DNA of 64,000 bases, taken from NCBI RefSeq assembly GCF_033096465.1, contig NZ_AP028156.1, positions 2,684,501-2,748,500 of the forward strand. The letters run 5' to 3'. Shown piece after piece: positions 18,635 to 27,766 of this stretch. Position numbers and translations under genes: made by a program. Below the pieces are notes generated by a model. The model had not been told where the DNA came from. It did not search any database and saw only the letters and a list, made by a program, of their open reading frames with translations. The stretch's first letter is position 1, and every line of letters starts with the position of its first letter. The DNA is from Blautia luti. Its GTDB lineage: Bacteria; Bacillota; Clostridia; Lachnospirales; Lachnospiraceae.

Positions 18635-21334
18635 TTGAAACATATTAAGTTTATTGATAATCATGGAAGCTTTTGTATAAACAGACCGGAAAATACCAGT
18701 TATCTTTATTTTCCTCTTGCATCAGAAACAGGTCTGAAAAGCTCCGTCACACCAGATCTTGGAGGTGACAGCAAGATCAATCAGGACACCTTCCTGCTGG
18801 AACCAGTCAGTTCCGAAAATCTTCATAACAACCGTTCTTCCAGAAATTTCTGGATCGTAAAGGAAGGACATGCCCCTTATTCAACAACAGGTGCTTCCGC
18901 GCAGCAGGAGGCAGACCGTTTTACCAGTAGACAGGAAGACAGTGAACTGACCGCCGGATTTATGTGGCAGACTCTGAAAAGAACTTCCAGAGAACTTGGG
19001 CTCATCTCCACAGTTACTTCTTTTATCCCCAAAAGTGATAATGTGGAGATTATGTATGTGACGGTTGAAAACCAGACAGATACTGTACAGAAATTTACTG
19101 CATATGGTGCAATTCCTGTTTACGGAAGAAGTGCGGATAACATTCGTGATCATCGAAATGTCACTTCCATGCTCCATCGTATCGAGACAACAGAACATGG
19201 AATCGACGTCTGCCCCACCATGTCATTTGACGAGCGGGGACATCAGCCAAATCATAAAATCTATTATGTAAATGGCTGTTCCGGAAAAGGTGAAAGTCCG
19301 ATTTCCTATTATCCGACTGTAGAAGATTTTATCGGAGAAGGCGGCACTTATACCCATCCACGTGCAGTATATGAAGGATATAAAGGACTTCCCGCACACA
19401 GTCTGGCAGCAGGAAAGGAAGCAATGGGTGCTTTCTGTTTCTCATCTTTCACACTGGCTCCCGGTGAAAAAACAGACTTTATTTTATTATCAGGTATTGC
19501 CGACAGTAAAGAAGAAATTGAAAATATTTTTGAAAAATACAATACTTCCGATAAAGTGAAAAATGCACTGGAAGAAACCAGAATTTACTGGAAAAAACAG
19601 GTAAACGTTGACTTCCACACACAGGATCCTGACTTTGACAGTTATATGAAATGGGTAAGTTTTCAGCCATTCCTGCGCCGTTTATTTGGCTGTTCTTTCC
19701 TTCCTCATCATGATTACGGACGCGGTGGACGCGGATGGCGTGATCTGTGGCAGGATTGCCTTTCTCTTCTGCTGATGAATCCTCAGAATGTAGGTGCCAT
19801 GATTAAAAAGAATTATGGCGGCGTACGTATTGATGGTACAAATGCTACTATTATCGGAGACGGTGACGGCAATTTTATCGCTGACAGAAACGGAATCGCA
19901 CGTGTATGGATGGATCATGCACTCTGGCCGCTAATCACGACCAGTCTTTATATTAATCAGACCGGAGATATAGAGATCCTTAAGAAACAGGTTCCTTATT
20001 TTAAAGATGCACAAACCATGCGCGGCACAGAAATTGATACTCTCTGGAATGACGCATATGGAAATAAACAGCGCACCGAAGACGGTCAGGTATATACCGG
20101 AAGTGTTCTGGAGCACATTCTGATCCAGCAGCTTGCCGCTTTTTATGATGTAGGTGTTCATAATATTTACCGTCTCCGCGGAGCTGACTGGAACGATGCC
20201 CTGGATATGGCAGCAGAAAATGGTGAAAGTGTTGCCTTTACCTGTGCTTATGCGGGCAATCTCCATACTCTTGCTTCCATATTACGCCTTATGGAATCTA
20301 CAGGCGAAACCAGTATCCCGCTGTCAGAGGAAATTGAAATCCTGCTGAATGACCAGACAGATATGTTTGACAGTGTATCTGAAAAGAAAAAGGTTCTTAC
20401 TGAATATGCCAAAAGCTGCAGGCATAACCTGAGCGGCAGAAAGAAAAACTTCTCTCTCTCCACACTTGCTGCCAACCTGATCCAGAAATCCAACTGGCTG
20501 ACAGATCATATCCGTTCACAGGAATGGATTGATGGCAAAGACAGCGAAGAAGGATGGTATAACAGCTATTACGATAATCATGGAGAGGCAGTGGAAGGTT
20601 TCCACCATGAACAGGTGCGTATGATGCTCACAGGCCAGGTTTTCTCTATTATGGGAAATGTTGCCACTGATGCGCAGATCAGAAAAATCGTAAAAAGCGC
20701 AGATCATTATCTTTACAGAAAAGAAATTGGCGGTTACCGCCTGAACACAGATTTTCAGGAACTGAAGTTTGATATGGGACGTATGTTCGGTTTCGCTTAT
20801 GGCGAAAAAGAAAACGGTGCTGTTTTCTCTCATATGGCAGTTATGTATGCAAATGCCTTATATCAGAGAGGCTTTGCAAAAGAAGGCTGGAAAGCATTGC
20901 GTTCTCTGTCTGATACAGCTCTCGACTTTGATACCAGCCATATTTACCCAGGAATTCCTGAATATTTCCGTTCAGACGGACGTGGCATGTATCATTATCT
21001 GACAGGTGCTGCAAGCTGGTATCTTTTTACCATGATCACAGAGGTCTTTGGTGTCCGTGGAGTTTCCGGAAACCTTCTGATTCATCCAAAACTTCTGGCA
21101 GAACAGTTCGATGAATCAGGAACTGCTTCTGTCTCTGTTACTTTTGCAGGAAAACAGTTCCATGTTACCTACCGAAATACAGACAGAAAAGATTATGGTT
21201 CTTATCATATCGCCGCTGCGGACTGCGACAAAACAGCAATAGAAATCGCAGAAGATTCCCATATTATGATCTCCAGAGAATTTATTAACAACCTCTCTTC
21301 TGATCTTCATGAAATTACAGTGACACTTGCCTGA
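18635..21334 (+). CDS. GH94-like glycoside phosphorylase, 899 residues
   Basis: A large enzyme of the GH94 phosphorylase type (N-terminal beta-sandwich, linker, and an alpha6/alpha6 barrel), which splits a beta-linked sugar with phosphate to give a sugar 1-phosphate. The general-acid motif RGADWNDALD lies near residue 510, and DYGRGGRGWRDLWQDCLS near residue 365 is the barrel signature. It has no signal peptide and no membrane segment, so it acts in the cytoplasm. It is about 90 residues longer than cellobiose phosphorylase and differs in its N-terminus, so the substrate is uncertain; beta-1,2-, 1,3- or 1,4-glucosides or a gluconate derivative are open options. The start is a TTG preceded by GGAAGGAG; a nearby ATG is out of frame and ends within seven codons. 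A second GH94 gene follows after 78 bases. Confidence 0.8.
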   Translation: MKHIKFIDNHGSFCINRPENTSYLYFPLASETGLKSSVTPDLGGDSKINQDTFLLEPVSSENLHNNRSSRNFWIVKEGHAPYSTTGASAQQEADRFTSRQEDSELTAGFMWQTLKRTSRELGLISTVTSFIPKSDNVEIMYVTVENQTDTVQKFTAYGAIPVYGRSADNIRDHRNVTSMLHRIETTEHGIDVCPTMSFDERGHQPNHKIYYVNGCSGKGESPISYYPTVEDFIGEGGTYTHPRAVYEGYKGLPAHSLAAGKEAMGAFCFSSFTLAPGEKTDFILLSGIADSKEEIENIFEKYNTSDKVKNALEETRIYWKKQVNVDFHTQDPDFDSYMKWVSFQPFLRRLFGCSFLPHHDYGRGGRGWRDLWQDCLSLLLMNPQNVGAMIKKNYGGVRIDGTNATIIGDGDGNFIADRNGIARVWMDHALWPLITTSLYINQTGDIEILKKQVPYFKDAQTMRGTEIDTLWNDAYGNKQRTEDGQVYTGSVLEHILIQQLAAFYDVGVHNIYRLRGADWNDALDMAAENGESVAFTCAYAGNLHTLASILRLMESTGETSIPLSEEIEILLNDQTDMFDSVSEKKKVLTEYAKSCRHNLSGRKKNFSLSTLAANLIQKSNWLTDHIRSQEWIDGKDSEEGWYNSYYDNHGEAVEGFHHEQVRMMLTGQVFSIMGNVATDAQIRKIVKSADHYLYRKEIGGYRLNTDFQELKFDMGRMFGFAYGEKENGAVFSHMAVMYANALYQRGFAKEGWKALRSLSDTALDFDTSHIYPGIPEYFRSDGRGMYHYLTGAASWYLFTMITEVFGVRGVSGNLLIHPKLLAEQFDESGTASVSVTFAGKQFHVTYRNTDRKDYGSYHIAAADCDKTAIEIAEDSHIMISREFINNLSSDLHEITVTLA

Positions 21335-21412
21335 AAACAATAGCTGCTCAGCCTCCATAAAAGCAGGCGACAGGCAGTTATAAATATTGTTCTGACAGAA
21401 GGGATTTACTAT

Positions 21413-23824
21413 ATGAAATACGGATATTTTGACAATGAAAACCGAGAATACGTGATTACTAATCCGGCAACACCTGCACCATGGGTAAACTATCTGGGTT
21501 CCCCGGAGTACGGTGCAATCATTTCCAATAATGCAGGAGGCTACAGTTTTGCAAAATCCGGTGCAAACGGACGTATCCTGCGCTATGTTTTTAATAACTT
21601 TGACCAGCCGGGACGTTACATTTACATTCGCGATGACAGATCATCAGACTTCTGGTCTGCATCCTGGCAGCCTGTAGGCAAAGATCTGGCTCAGTATAAG
21701 AGCGAATGCCGTCACGGAATCGGTTATACAAAAATTTCTGCCGACTACAGCGATATTCACTCAGAAGCCCTTTACTATGTTCCTCTTGGAAAAAGTTATG
21801 AAGTATGGGCATTATCTGTGACCAATCATTCTGATCACGAAAGGAACCTGACTCTCAGCGGATATGCAGAGTTTACCAACCACAGCAATTACGAACAGGA
21901 TCAGGTTAATTTACAGTACTCTCTTTTTATTTCTCGTACACTGTTCGAAGGAAACAGAATTACTCAGCAGATTCATGGAAATCTTGATGCAATTCCTGAA
22001 AATGAGAAAGTAGATGGGAAAAATGTGACAGAACGTTTCTTTGGACTTGCAGGTGCTGAGGTTTCTTCTTACTGTGGGGACAAAAATGAATTTCTCGGAA
22101 GTTACCATGGATATGGAAACCCTGAAGGTATTGTCTGTGGTGATCTTGGTGATAAGACAAGCTATAATGAAAACTCCTGTGGTGCTCTCTCCTGCAAAAT
22201 AACTCTTAAAGCAGGTGAAACCAGAACAATTGCTTTTCTTCTTGGAATGAAACCGTCATCTGAAGCTGCTGAAGTAATCAGATGTTACGAAAATCCGGCT
22301 CCAACTGTAGCAGAAGAACTGGAAGCATTAAAAGCTGACTGGAACAGTAAGCTTGATAATCTTAAAGTCAGCACTCCAAGTCCGGAATTTGATACTATGA
22401 TTAATACCTGGAACGCATACAACTGTTTTATGACTTTCATCTGGTCCCGTGCAGCTTCCTTCATTTACTGTGGACTCAGAAATGGATACGGATACAGAGA
22501 TACTGTACAGGATATTCAGGGAATCATCCATCTGGCACCGAAAATGGCACTGGAAAAGATTCGTTTCATGTTGTCTGCGCAGGTAAATAACGGTGGCGGA
22601 CTCCCTCTTGTCAAGTTTACTCACACACCTGGAAAAGAAGATACTCCGGATGATGCTTCTTATGTACAGGAAACCGGCCATCCGGCTTACCGTGCAGATG
22701 ATGCATTATGGCTTTTCCCAACTGTATATAAATATATTTCAGAAACCGGAAACACTGCTTTTCTTGATGAAGTGATTCCTTTTGCCAACAAAGATGAAGC
22801 TACTGTATATGAACATCTGAAACGTGCGGTTGCTTTCTCTCTTAATCACCTTGGACCTCATGGAATGCCCGCCGGACTTTATGCAGACTGGAATGACTGT
22901 CTCCGTCTGGGTGCAAACGGAGAATCTTCTTTTGTTGCTTTACAGTTCTATTATGCAATGACAATCCTGAAAATCTTTGCCGAATACAAAAAAGATACAA
23001 AATATGTACAGTATCTTGAAGAGACTCAGAAAGCATTTGGTGAAAAAGTTCAGGAACTGTGCTGGGATAACGACCGCTTCGTACGTGGTTATACAGAATC
23101 AGGAGAAAGAATCGGTGAAGCTGCTGCTCCTGAAGCAAATATGTGGCTGAATCCTCAGAGCTGGGCTGTCATCAGTGGTCTTGCCAGCCCTGAACAGGGA
23201 GACGCTGCACTGAACAATGTATACGAACGTCTAAACACAGAATATGGTGCGATCCTTATGGATCCACCTTATCATGCGCATGCTTTCGATGGTGCACTGG
23301 CAGTTATCTATAATCAGGGTACCAAAGAAAACTCCGGTATTTTCTCCCAATCCCAGGGCTGGCTGATTCTTGCTGAGGCACTCCGCGGTCATGGAGAACG
23401 TGCTTTTACCTATTTTATGGAAAATTCTCCTGCTGCGCAGAATGACTGTGCCGAAATCCGTCGTCTTGAACCATACTGCTATGGTCAGTTTACAGAGGGA
23501 AAAGCAAGCAAACACTTTGGACGCTCTCATGTTCACTGGCTGACAGGAACTGCTTCTACTGTAATGGTAGGATGTGTGGAAGGTATCCTCGGACTTCGCC
23601 CTGATCTTGAAGGACTTCGACTGTCTCCTTCTGTGCCAAAAAGCTGGAAACACTTTGAGATTGAGAAAGTTTTCCGTGAAAAACAGCTTCATATCTCTGT
23701 AGAAAATCCAGACGAAAAAGAATCTGGCTGCTGCAGTCTGGTTCTTAACGGACAGAAATTAGCAGATAATTATATCCCTGAAAAACTTCTTCAGGATAAG
23801 AACGAAGTCATATTAACTCTTTAA
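21413..23824 (+). CDS. GH94 glycoside phosphorylase, cellobiose/chitobiose phosphorylase type, 803 residues
   Basis: A GH94 phosphorylase of standard length. The N-terminus YFDNENREYVITNP and PWVNYLGSPEYG follows the pattern of cellobiose and N,N'-diacetylchitobiose phosphorylases. The general acid lies in LYADWNDCLRLG near residue 492. GLRNGYGYRDTVQDIQG near residue 360 and HWLTGTAST near residue 705 belong to the phosphate and sugar sites. It has no signal peptide. I cannot tell cellobiose, chitobiose or laminaribiose specificity from the sequence alone. It lies 78 bases after another GH94 gene and is closed by a terminator, so the two are probably co-transcribed. No sugar transporter is next to them. 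Confidence 0.87.
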   Translation: MKYGYFDNENREYVITNPATPAPWVNYLGSPEYGAIISNNAGGYSFAKSGANGRILRYVFNNFDQPGRYIYIRDDRSSDFWSASWQPVGKDLAQYKSECRHGIGYTKISADYSDIHSEALYYVPLGKSYEVWALSVTNHSDHERNLTLSGYAEFTNHSNYEQDQVNLQYSLFISRTLFEGNRITQQIHGNLDAIPENEKVDGKNVTERFFGLAGAEVSSYCGDKNEFLGSYHGYGNPEGIVCGDLGDKTSYNENSCGALSCKITLKAGETRTIAFLLGMKPSSEAAEVIRCYENPAPTVAEELEALKADWNSKLDNLKVSTPSPEFDTMINTWNAYNCFMTFIWSRAASFIYCGLRNGYGYRDTVQDIQGIIHLAPKMALEKIRFMLSAQVNNGGGLPLVKFTHTPGKEDTPDDASYVQETGHPAYRADDALWLFPTVYKYISETGNTAFLDEVIPFANKDEATVYEHLKRAVAFSLNHLGPHGMPAGLYADWNDCLRLGANGESSFVALQFYYAMTILKIFAEYKKDTKYVQYLEETQKAFGEKVQELCWDNDRFVRGYTESGERIGEAAAPEANMWLNPQSWAVISGLASPEQGDAALNNVYERLNTEYGAILMDPPYHAHAFDGALAVIYNQGTKENSGIFSQSQGWLILAEALRGHGERAFTYFMENSPAAQNDCAEIRRLEPYCYGQFTEGKASKHFGRSHVHWLTGTASTVMVGCVEGILGLRPDLEGLRLSPSVPKSWKHFEIEKVFREKQLHISVENPDEKESGCCSLVLNGQKLADNYIPEKLLQDKNEVILTL

Positions 23825-23851
23825 TCCCCCGATATTACCAGATGAAAATAA

Positions 23852-23895
23852 GCGGCCGGCTTACAGAAAATTTATATTTCCTGTAAGCTAGCCGC
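23852..23895. terminator. Bidirectional terminator between the GH94 and AraC genes
   Basis: A 15-base stem (GCGGCCGGCTTACAG against CTGTAAGCTAGCCGC, one mismatch) with a 14-base AT-rich loop lies between two convergent genes. A TGTTTTAC tail on the plus strand and a T-rich tail on the minus strand suit both directions. Confidence 0.75.
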
Positions 23896-23921
23896 CTGTT
23901 TTACTTATCTTAATATTTTGA

Positions 23922-24719
23922 TTAATCCTGTTCTTTTTTCAGTTCCGACTCTGATGCGACACAAAGTTCTTTTTCTATATCCCAGTGTATCATATAATGT
24001 TCATCCCTGTATTTGCCCGGTGTCATTCCCGTAACTTCCCTAAACTGCTGGATGAAATGACTCTGGGAAGAAAAGGAAAGACGGTTTGCAATCTCAATGA
24101 TCGAATAATCACTGTACTGCAAAAGATTTTTCGCCATTTCTATCTTCTGTCTGCGGATATAGGCACTGACCGATATTCCTGTTTCTTTTTTAAATAATCT
24201 GGAGAGATAGCTCGCAGATACTCCAAGTGAATCTGCAAGATCTTCTATTGTAATTCGTTCTTTGATATGAGAATAAATGTATTCTTTACTTGCGTTGATA
24301 TGTTTAGAATAAGTGTTGTCTCTGAAATATCTGCGCATTTTTTCAGTATAATCCATCACCATCTCATCATGAAGGCTCTGAACCTCTTCTACTGTATGAA
24401 TGCCATCCAGCTTTTGAATATAAAAATCACTCAAGTGAAATGCCTGTTCCATCTCCATTCCATTTTGTTTACAGAGTCTGGTTATCATTGCGGTAGTGAT
24501 AACAAAATGATATTTCATATTTGTGACCGCATTCTTTGACAGTACTCCCACACCATCACACTCTGTAAATCTCTGCTGTTCACAATTCTTCTTAACAGCT
24601 TTTATATCTCCACTTGCAACTGCACGATAGAACAATAATTCCTCTATCGGTTCTCTGTGCTCAATTTCATCAAACTCATCTTCTGCCTCAAAAAGAAGCC
24701 ATTCGTTCTGATAACTCAT
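23922..24719 (-). CDS. AraC family transcriptional regulator
   Basis: A 265-residue regulator. The C-terminal third (about residues 140-240) has two helix-turn-helix motifs, ITIEDLADSLGVSASYLSRLFKKETG and IIEIANRLSFSSQSHFIQQFREVTGMTPGKYR in outline, the AraC/XylS hallmark. The N-terminal part has no cupin motif that I recognise; it is helical and acidic and may bind an unknown ligand or a partner protein. It lies 30 bases after the hybrid kinase, which suggests co-transcription. The convergent phosphorylase pair is a plausible target but this is inference. Confidence 0.87.
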   Translation of the reverse strand: MSYQNEWLLFEAEDEFDEIEHREPIEELLFYRAVASGDIKAVKKNCEQQRFTECDGVGVLSKNAVTNMKYHFVITTAMITRLCKQNGMEMEQAFHLSDFYIQKLDGIHTVEEVQSLHDEMVMDYTEKMRRYFRDNTYSKHINASKEYIYSHIKERITIEDLADSLGVSASYLSRLFKKETGISVSAYIRRQKIEMAKNLLQYSDYSIIEIANRLSFSSQSHFIQQFREVTGMTPGKYRDEHYMIHWDIEKELCVASESELKKEQD

Positions 24720-24749
24720 ATGTCTCTCCTACGCCAATGCCAGCAAATA

Positions 24750-27533
24750 TTATTGTTCACTCCGCCTGCTCAAAACCCCACAAATAGTCTTCTCAACTTT
24801 TTCTGCATCAACAGGTTTTGCAATATGTCCGTTCATTCCTTTTGCCAGTGCCTTTTTTCTGTCTTCCTCAAAGGCATTGGCTGTCATGGCTATGATCGGA
24901 ATAGTGGCTTTGTCTTTATCTGACAGTCCGCGGATCATCTCAGTTGCCCTGTAGCCGTCCATGTTCGGCATCTGGATATCCATAAGGATCAGGTCATAGG
25001 TGCCTGCCGGTTTCTGTTCTATCCTTGACACACATTGAACTCCATCCTCAACACGGTCAACTATAAGTCCCATATCCTCCAGGATAAACTCTGCGATTTC
25101 CGCATTCAGATCATTATCCTCTGCAAGCAAAATATGTTTTCCGCTGATCCTGGTTTCATCCATATCTGAAAATTTTTCCGTAGCCCGTTCATAGTAACTC
25201 TTATCAGCAATCCTGTATTCCAGGGTAACTGTAAATTTACTTCCTTCTCCCTGCTTACTTTCTACTTCAATAGTTCCGTACATCATATCAATATACTTCT
25301 TTATGATCGGCATTCCCAGACCTGTTCCCGCAATCTTTCCGTCTGTTGTATTTCGTTCCCTGGCAAAAGCCTCAAAGAGAGATGGAAGGAATTCTTCGCT
25401 CATTCCGATACCTGTATCAATTACCTGAGTCCGTATCCGCACATAGTCTTTCCTGTCACAGTCAAGCTCTGTGATCCTTATGGTAACTCTTCCCCCTGAA
25501 GCTGTATATTTTACCGCATTACTGATCAGATTGAGGAAAATTTCCTTGTTCTTCGTCTCATCGCAGATTACGTGCTCATGCTTGACATCGTATTCCATCT
25601 TAAGGTGAATACATTTTTTCTCCGCTTCCGCCTGGAAAATTTTGTAAATTCCCTGATAAATATCTCTGATCTTCACATAATCCTCATCCAGTTCCACCTT
25701 ACCGCTTTCGATCCGGGCCATGTCCAGCACATTATTGATAATAGACAGAAGCAGATTTCCGGACTGTTCCATCTTCTCCTGATAATCCAGAAGTTTCGGA
25801 TCAGTCAGTTCCCTTTTTATCAGCTCACTGTATCCCAGCAGGGCATTCATGGGTGTCCGGATATCGTGAGACATATTGAAAAGGAAATCTGATTTGGCGG
25901 CATTGGCCTTTTCTGCCTGAATCTGGGCTTTTCTCGCTTGTATCAGCAGATAAACTATAATCCATACAATAATCAAGACCACACTTACAAACCAAATGGA
26001 GACTACCCACATATTATCCTTTATGTATTCTGCCAGAGTAACCTTGCCCGGTGCGTTTTCATATACGCAAAACTGACTGGAAAGTCTGGAATCAGGCAGA
26101 GTCTGAATGGTTTTGTTCAGGATATTCATTAATGTTGTATTGTCCCTGGCGACTGCAAAGCAGGAAGCGCCGGATTTCGTAAGAAAAATACTGCGCATTT
26201 TGCTATCTGCCATTGTCTTTAATGCCTGTCCTGCCTTCATAACAAAACAGTCTGCCTCACCGCTGTGAACTGCCTTCTCAACCTCATCGGATGAATCATA
26301 TTCCTTTATTTTCCAGAATGGATAATTAAAAGAAATATACCACTTTCCCAGCAGGTTATTCCTGCTCACTGCTACTGTATTCTCTTTATTTTCATCAAAC
26401 GTCTTAACACCGGTGAGTACTGCAACATTAATTTCAAAAACAGTATTTGACAATATAACATCGTTTTGCTCAGCTTCATATGGATTCTGATTCATATGAA
26501 AAATCATATCAATCCTGCTATCCTTTAATGCCTGCAGCTCTTCCACCTGGGAATCAAAGCCTGTCAACTGAAATTCTATGTTTTTTTCTCCCAGACAGCC
26601 AGAAGCCAGACTAATATAATCGTTAATAATTCCTACCGGTTTCTCTGACTCCGTATCCACAAGGCTGATACCCACATCATTTTTCAGATATCCAATCCGG
26701 ACCGCCCCATGCTGTTCCAGCCAGTTCTGTTCCTCATCCGTAAGAGTTTCAAGGGAATTTGCGGAGAGATACCTTTTATAAAGATCGTCTGTATAAAAAG
26801 GATTCTCCCTCTCTATCTTCTGCATTACCTGATCCAGCTCTTCTTTCAAATCCGGGCGTTTTTTGCTGACTGCAAAATAATTATAGGAGCCACCAATCAG
26901 AATAGCTGGTGAAATGTTGTCTCTTTCCCACTGCGGAGATTCATTCAAAACAAACCCATCAATTTCATGATTTTTCAATTTCTGACGGACATCGTCTGCA
27001 CCGGTAATATCAACCTGCTGCGTGTTCACTCCATGGCTTTTCTCCCACTCATGGAACATTTCGGCAGGAAGTGCATTCGGCAGCATACCGATTCTTTTTC
27101 CATTTAATGTAGTCAGATCTGAAGTGGAGATATCTGTATTAGAAGTATCCACATACAGGTAATATTTATCCTCTCCCATAGGCAATTCTGAAAAAAGCAT
27201 GGAAGTGGAACGTTCCTCTGTATAGGAAATGTCTCCCAGCAGATCGATCTGTCCATTTTTCAGCATACTCATCAGTTCTGCCCAGCTTCCCTCCACATAT
27301 TCATATTTCCATCCGGTATGCGCAGCTACTGCCTGCTGGTATTCGTAGCTGTAGCCTCTCCTCTGACCGTCTGGTCCTGTGGTATTATAAGTTCCCTCAT
27401 ACCAGCCTACCCTGACAACCTTAGATCTGTCCTCCTGTGCTGATACAGGAATGGGAAGTAATATCATAATACATAAAATAAGACATAATAAAATGCAGCC
27501 ATACCCTTGTACATTTATCTTAAACTTTTTCAT
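24750..27533 (-). CDS. Hybrid sensor histidine kinase with two SBP_bac_3 sensor domains
   Basis: A 927-residue membrane kinase. The order is a signal peptide (residues 1-30), two extracellular amino-acid-binding-protein-like domains in series (about 35-270 and 285-500), and a membrane helix near 508-530. A HisKA domain follows with the phosphorylated His in FNMSHDIRTP near residue 555, then HATPase with GTGLGMPIIKKY, and a receiver domain with the Asp in LILMDIQMPNMDGY near residue 850. This is the BvgS/EvgS-like design. No Hpt domain is seen, so phosphate would pass to a separate protein. The start is the Met after GGAG; an earlier in-frame Met would precede the signal peptide. The AraC regulator downstream lacks a receiver domain, so it is not its obvious partner. 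Confidence 0.9.
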   Translation of the reverse strand: MKKFKINVQGYGCILLCLILCIMILLPIPVSAQEDRSKVVRVGWYEGTYNTTGPDGQRRGYSYEYQQAVAAHTGWKYEYVEGSWAELMSMLKNGQIDLLGDISYTEERSTSMLFSELPMGEDKYYLYVDTSNTDISTSDLTTLNGKRIGMLPNALPAEMFHEWEKSHGVNTQQVDITGADDVRQKLKNHEIDGFVLNESPQWERDNISPAILIGGSYNYFAVSKKRPDLKEELDQVMQKIERENPFYTDDLYKRYLSANSLETLTDEEQNWLEQHGAVRIGYLKNDVGISLVDTESEKPVGIINDYISLASGCLGEKNIEFQLTGFDSQVEELQALKDSRIDMIFHMNQNPYEAEQNDVILSNTVFEINVAVLTGVKTFDENKENTVAVSRNNLLGKWYISFNYPFWKIKEYDSSDEVEKAVHSGEADCFVMKAGQALKTMADSKMRSIFLTKSGASCFAVARDNTTLMNILNKTIQTLPDSRLSSQFCVYENAPGKVTLAEYIKDNMWVVSIWFVSVVLIIVWIIVYLLIQARKAQIQAEKANAAKSDFLFNMSHDIRTPMNALLGYSELIKRELTDPKLLDYQEKMEQSGNLLLSIINNVLDMARIESGKVELDEDYVKIRDIYQGIYKIFQAEAEKKCIHLKMEYDVKHEHVICDETKNKEIFLNLISNAVKYTASGGRVTIRITELDCDRKDYVRIRTQVIDTGIGMSEEFLPSLFEAFARERNTTDGKIAGTGLGMPIIKKYIDMMYGTIEVESKQGEGSKFTVTLEYRIADKSYYERATEKFSDMDETRISGKHILLAEDNDLNAEIAEFILEDMGLIVDRVEDGVQCVSRIEQKPAGTYDLILMDIQMPNMDGYRATEMIRGLSDKDKATIPIIAMTANAFEEDRKKALAKGMNGHIAKPVDAEKVEKTICGVLSRRSEQ

Positions 27534-27711
27534 ATGTTTCTCCGAACAGTATTTTATTTTCAGCCAGTGTACCTGACGATATTTTTCATTATACATTTAT
27601 TACAGGTAAATGTCTATTTTTCTCTTTCTGATTATATAATAAAAGACAAAAACACCTCCTGGAATATTACCGTTAGGCGTACCACGAAAAAAGCAGAGGG
27701 AAAGATACGAC

Positions 27712-27741
27712 AAAAAGCAATTTCTTTCGAAATTGCTTTTT
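27712..27741 (-). terminator. Terminator after the DASS transporter gene
   Basis: A perfect 13-bp stem (AAAAAGCAATTTC/GAAATTGCTTTTT) with a four-base loop lies 26 bases past the stop codon of the transporter gene. The stem itself ends in the T run. Confidence 0.9.
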
Positions 27742-27766
27742 GCACGCGAAGTATTAAGGTTACTAT

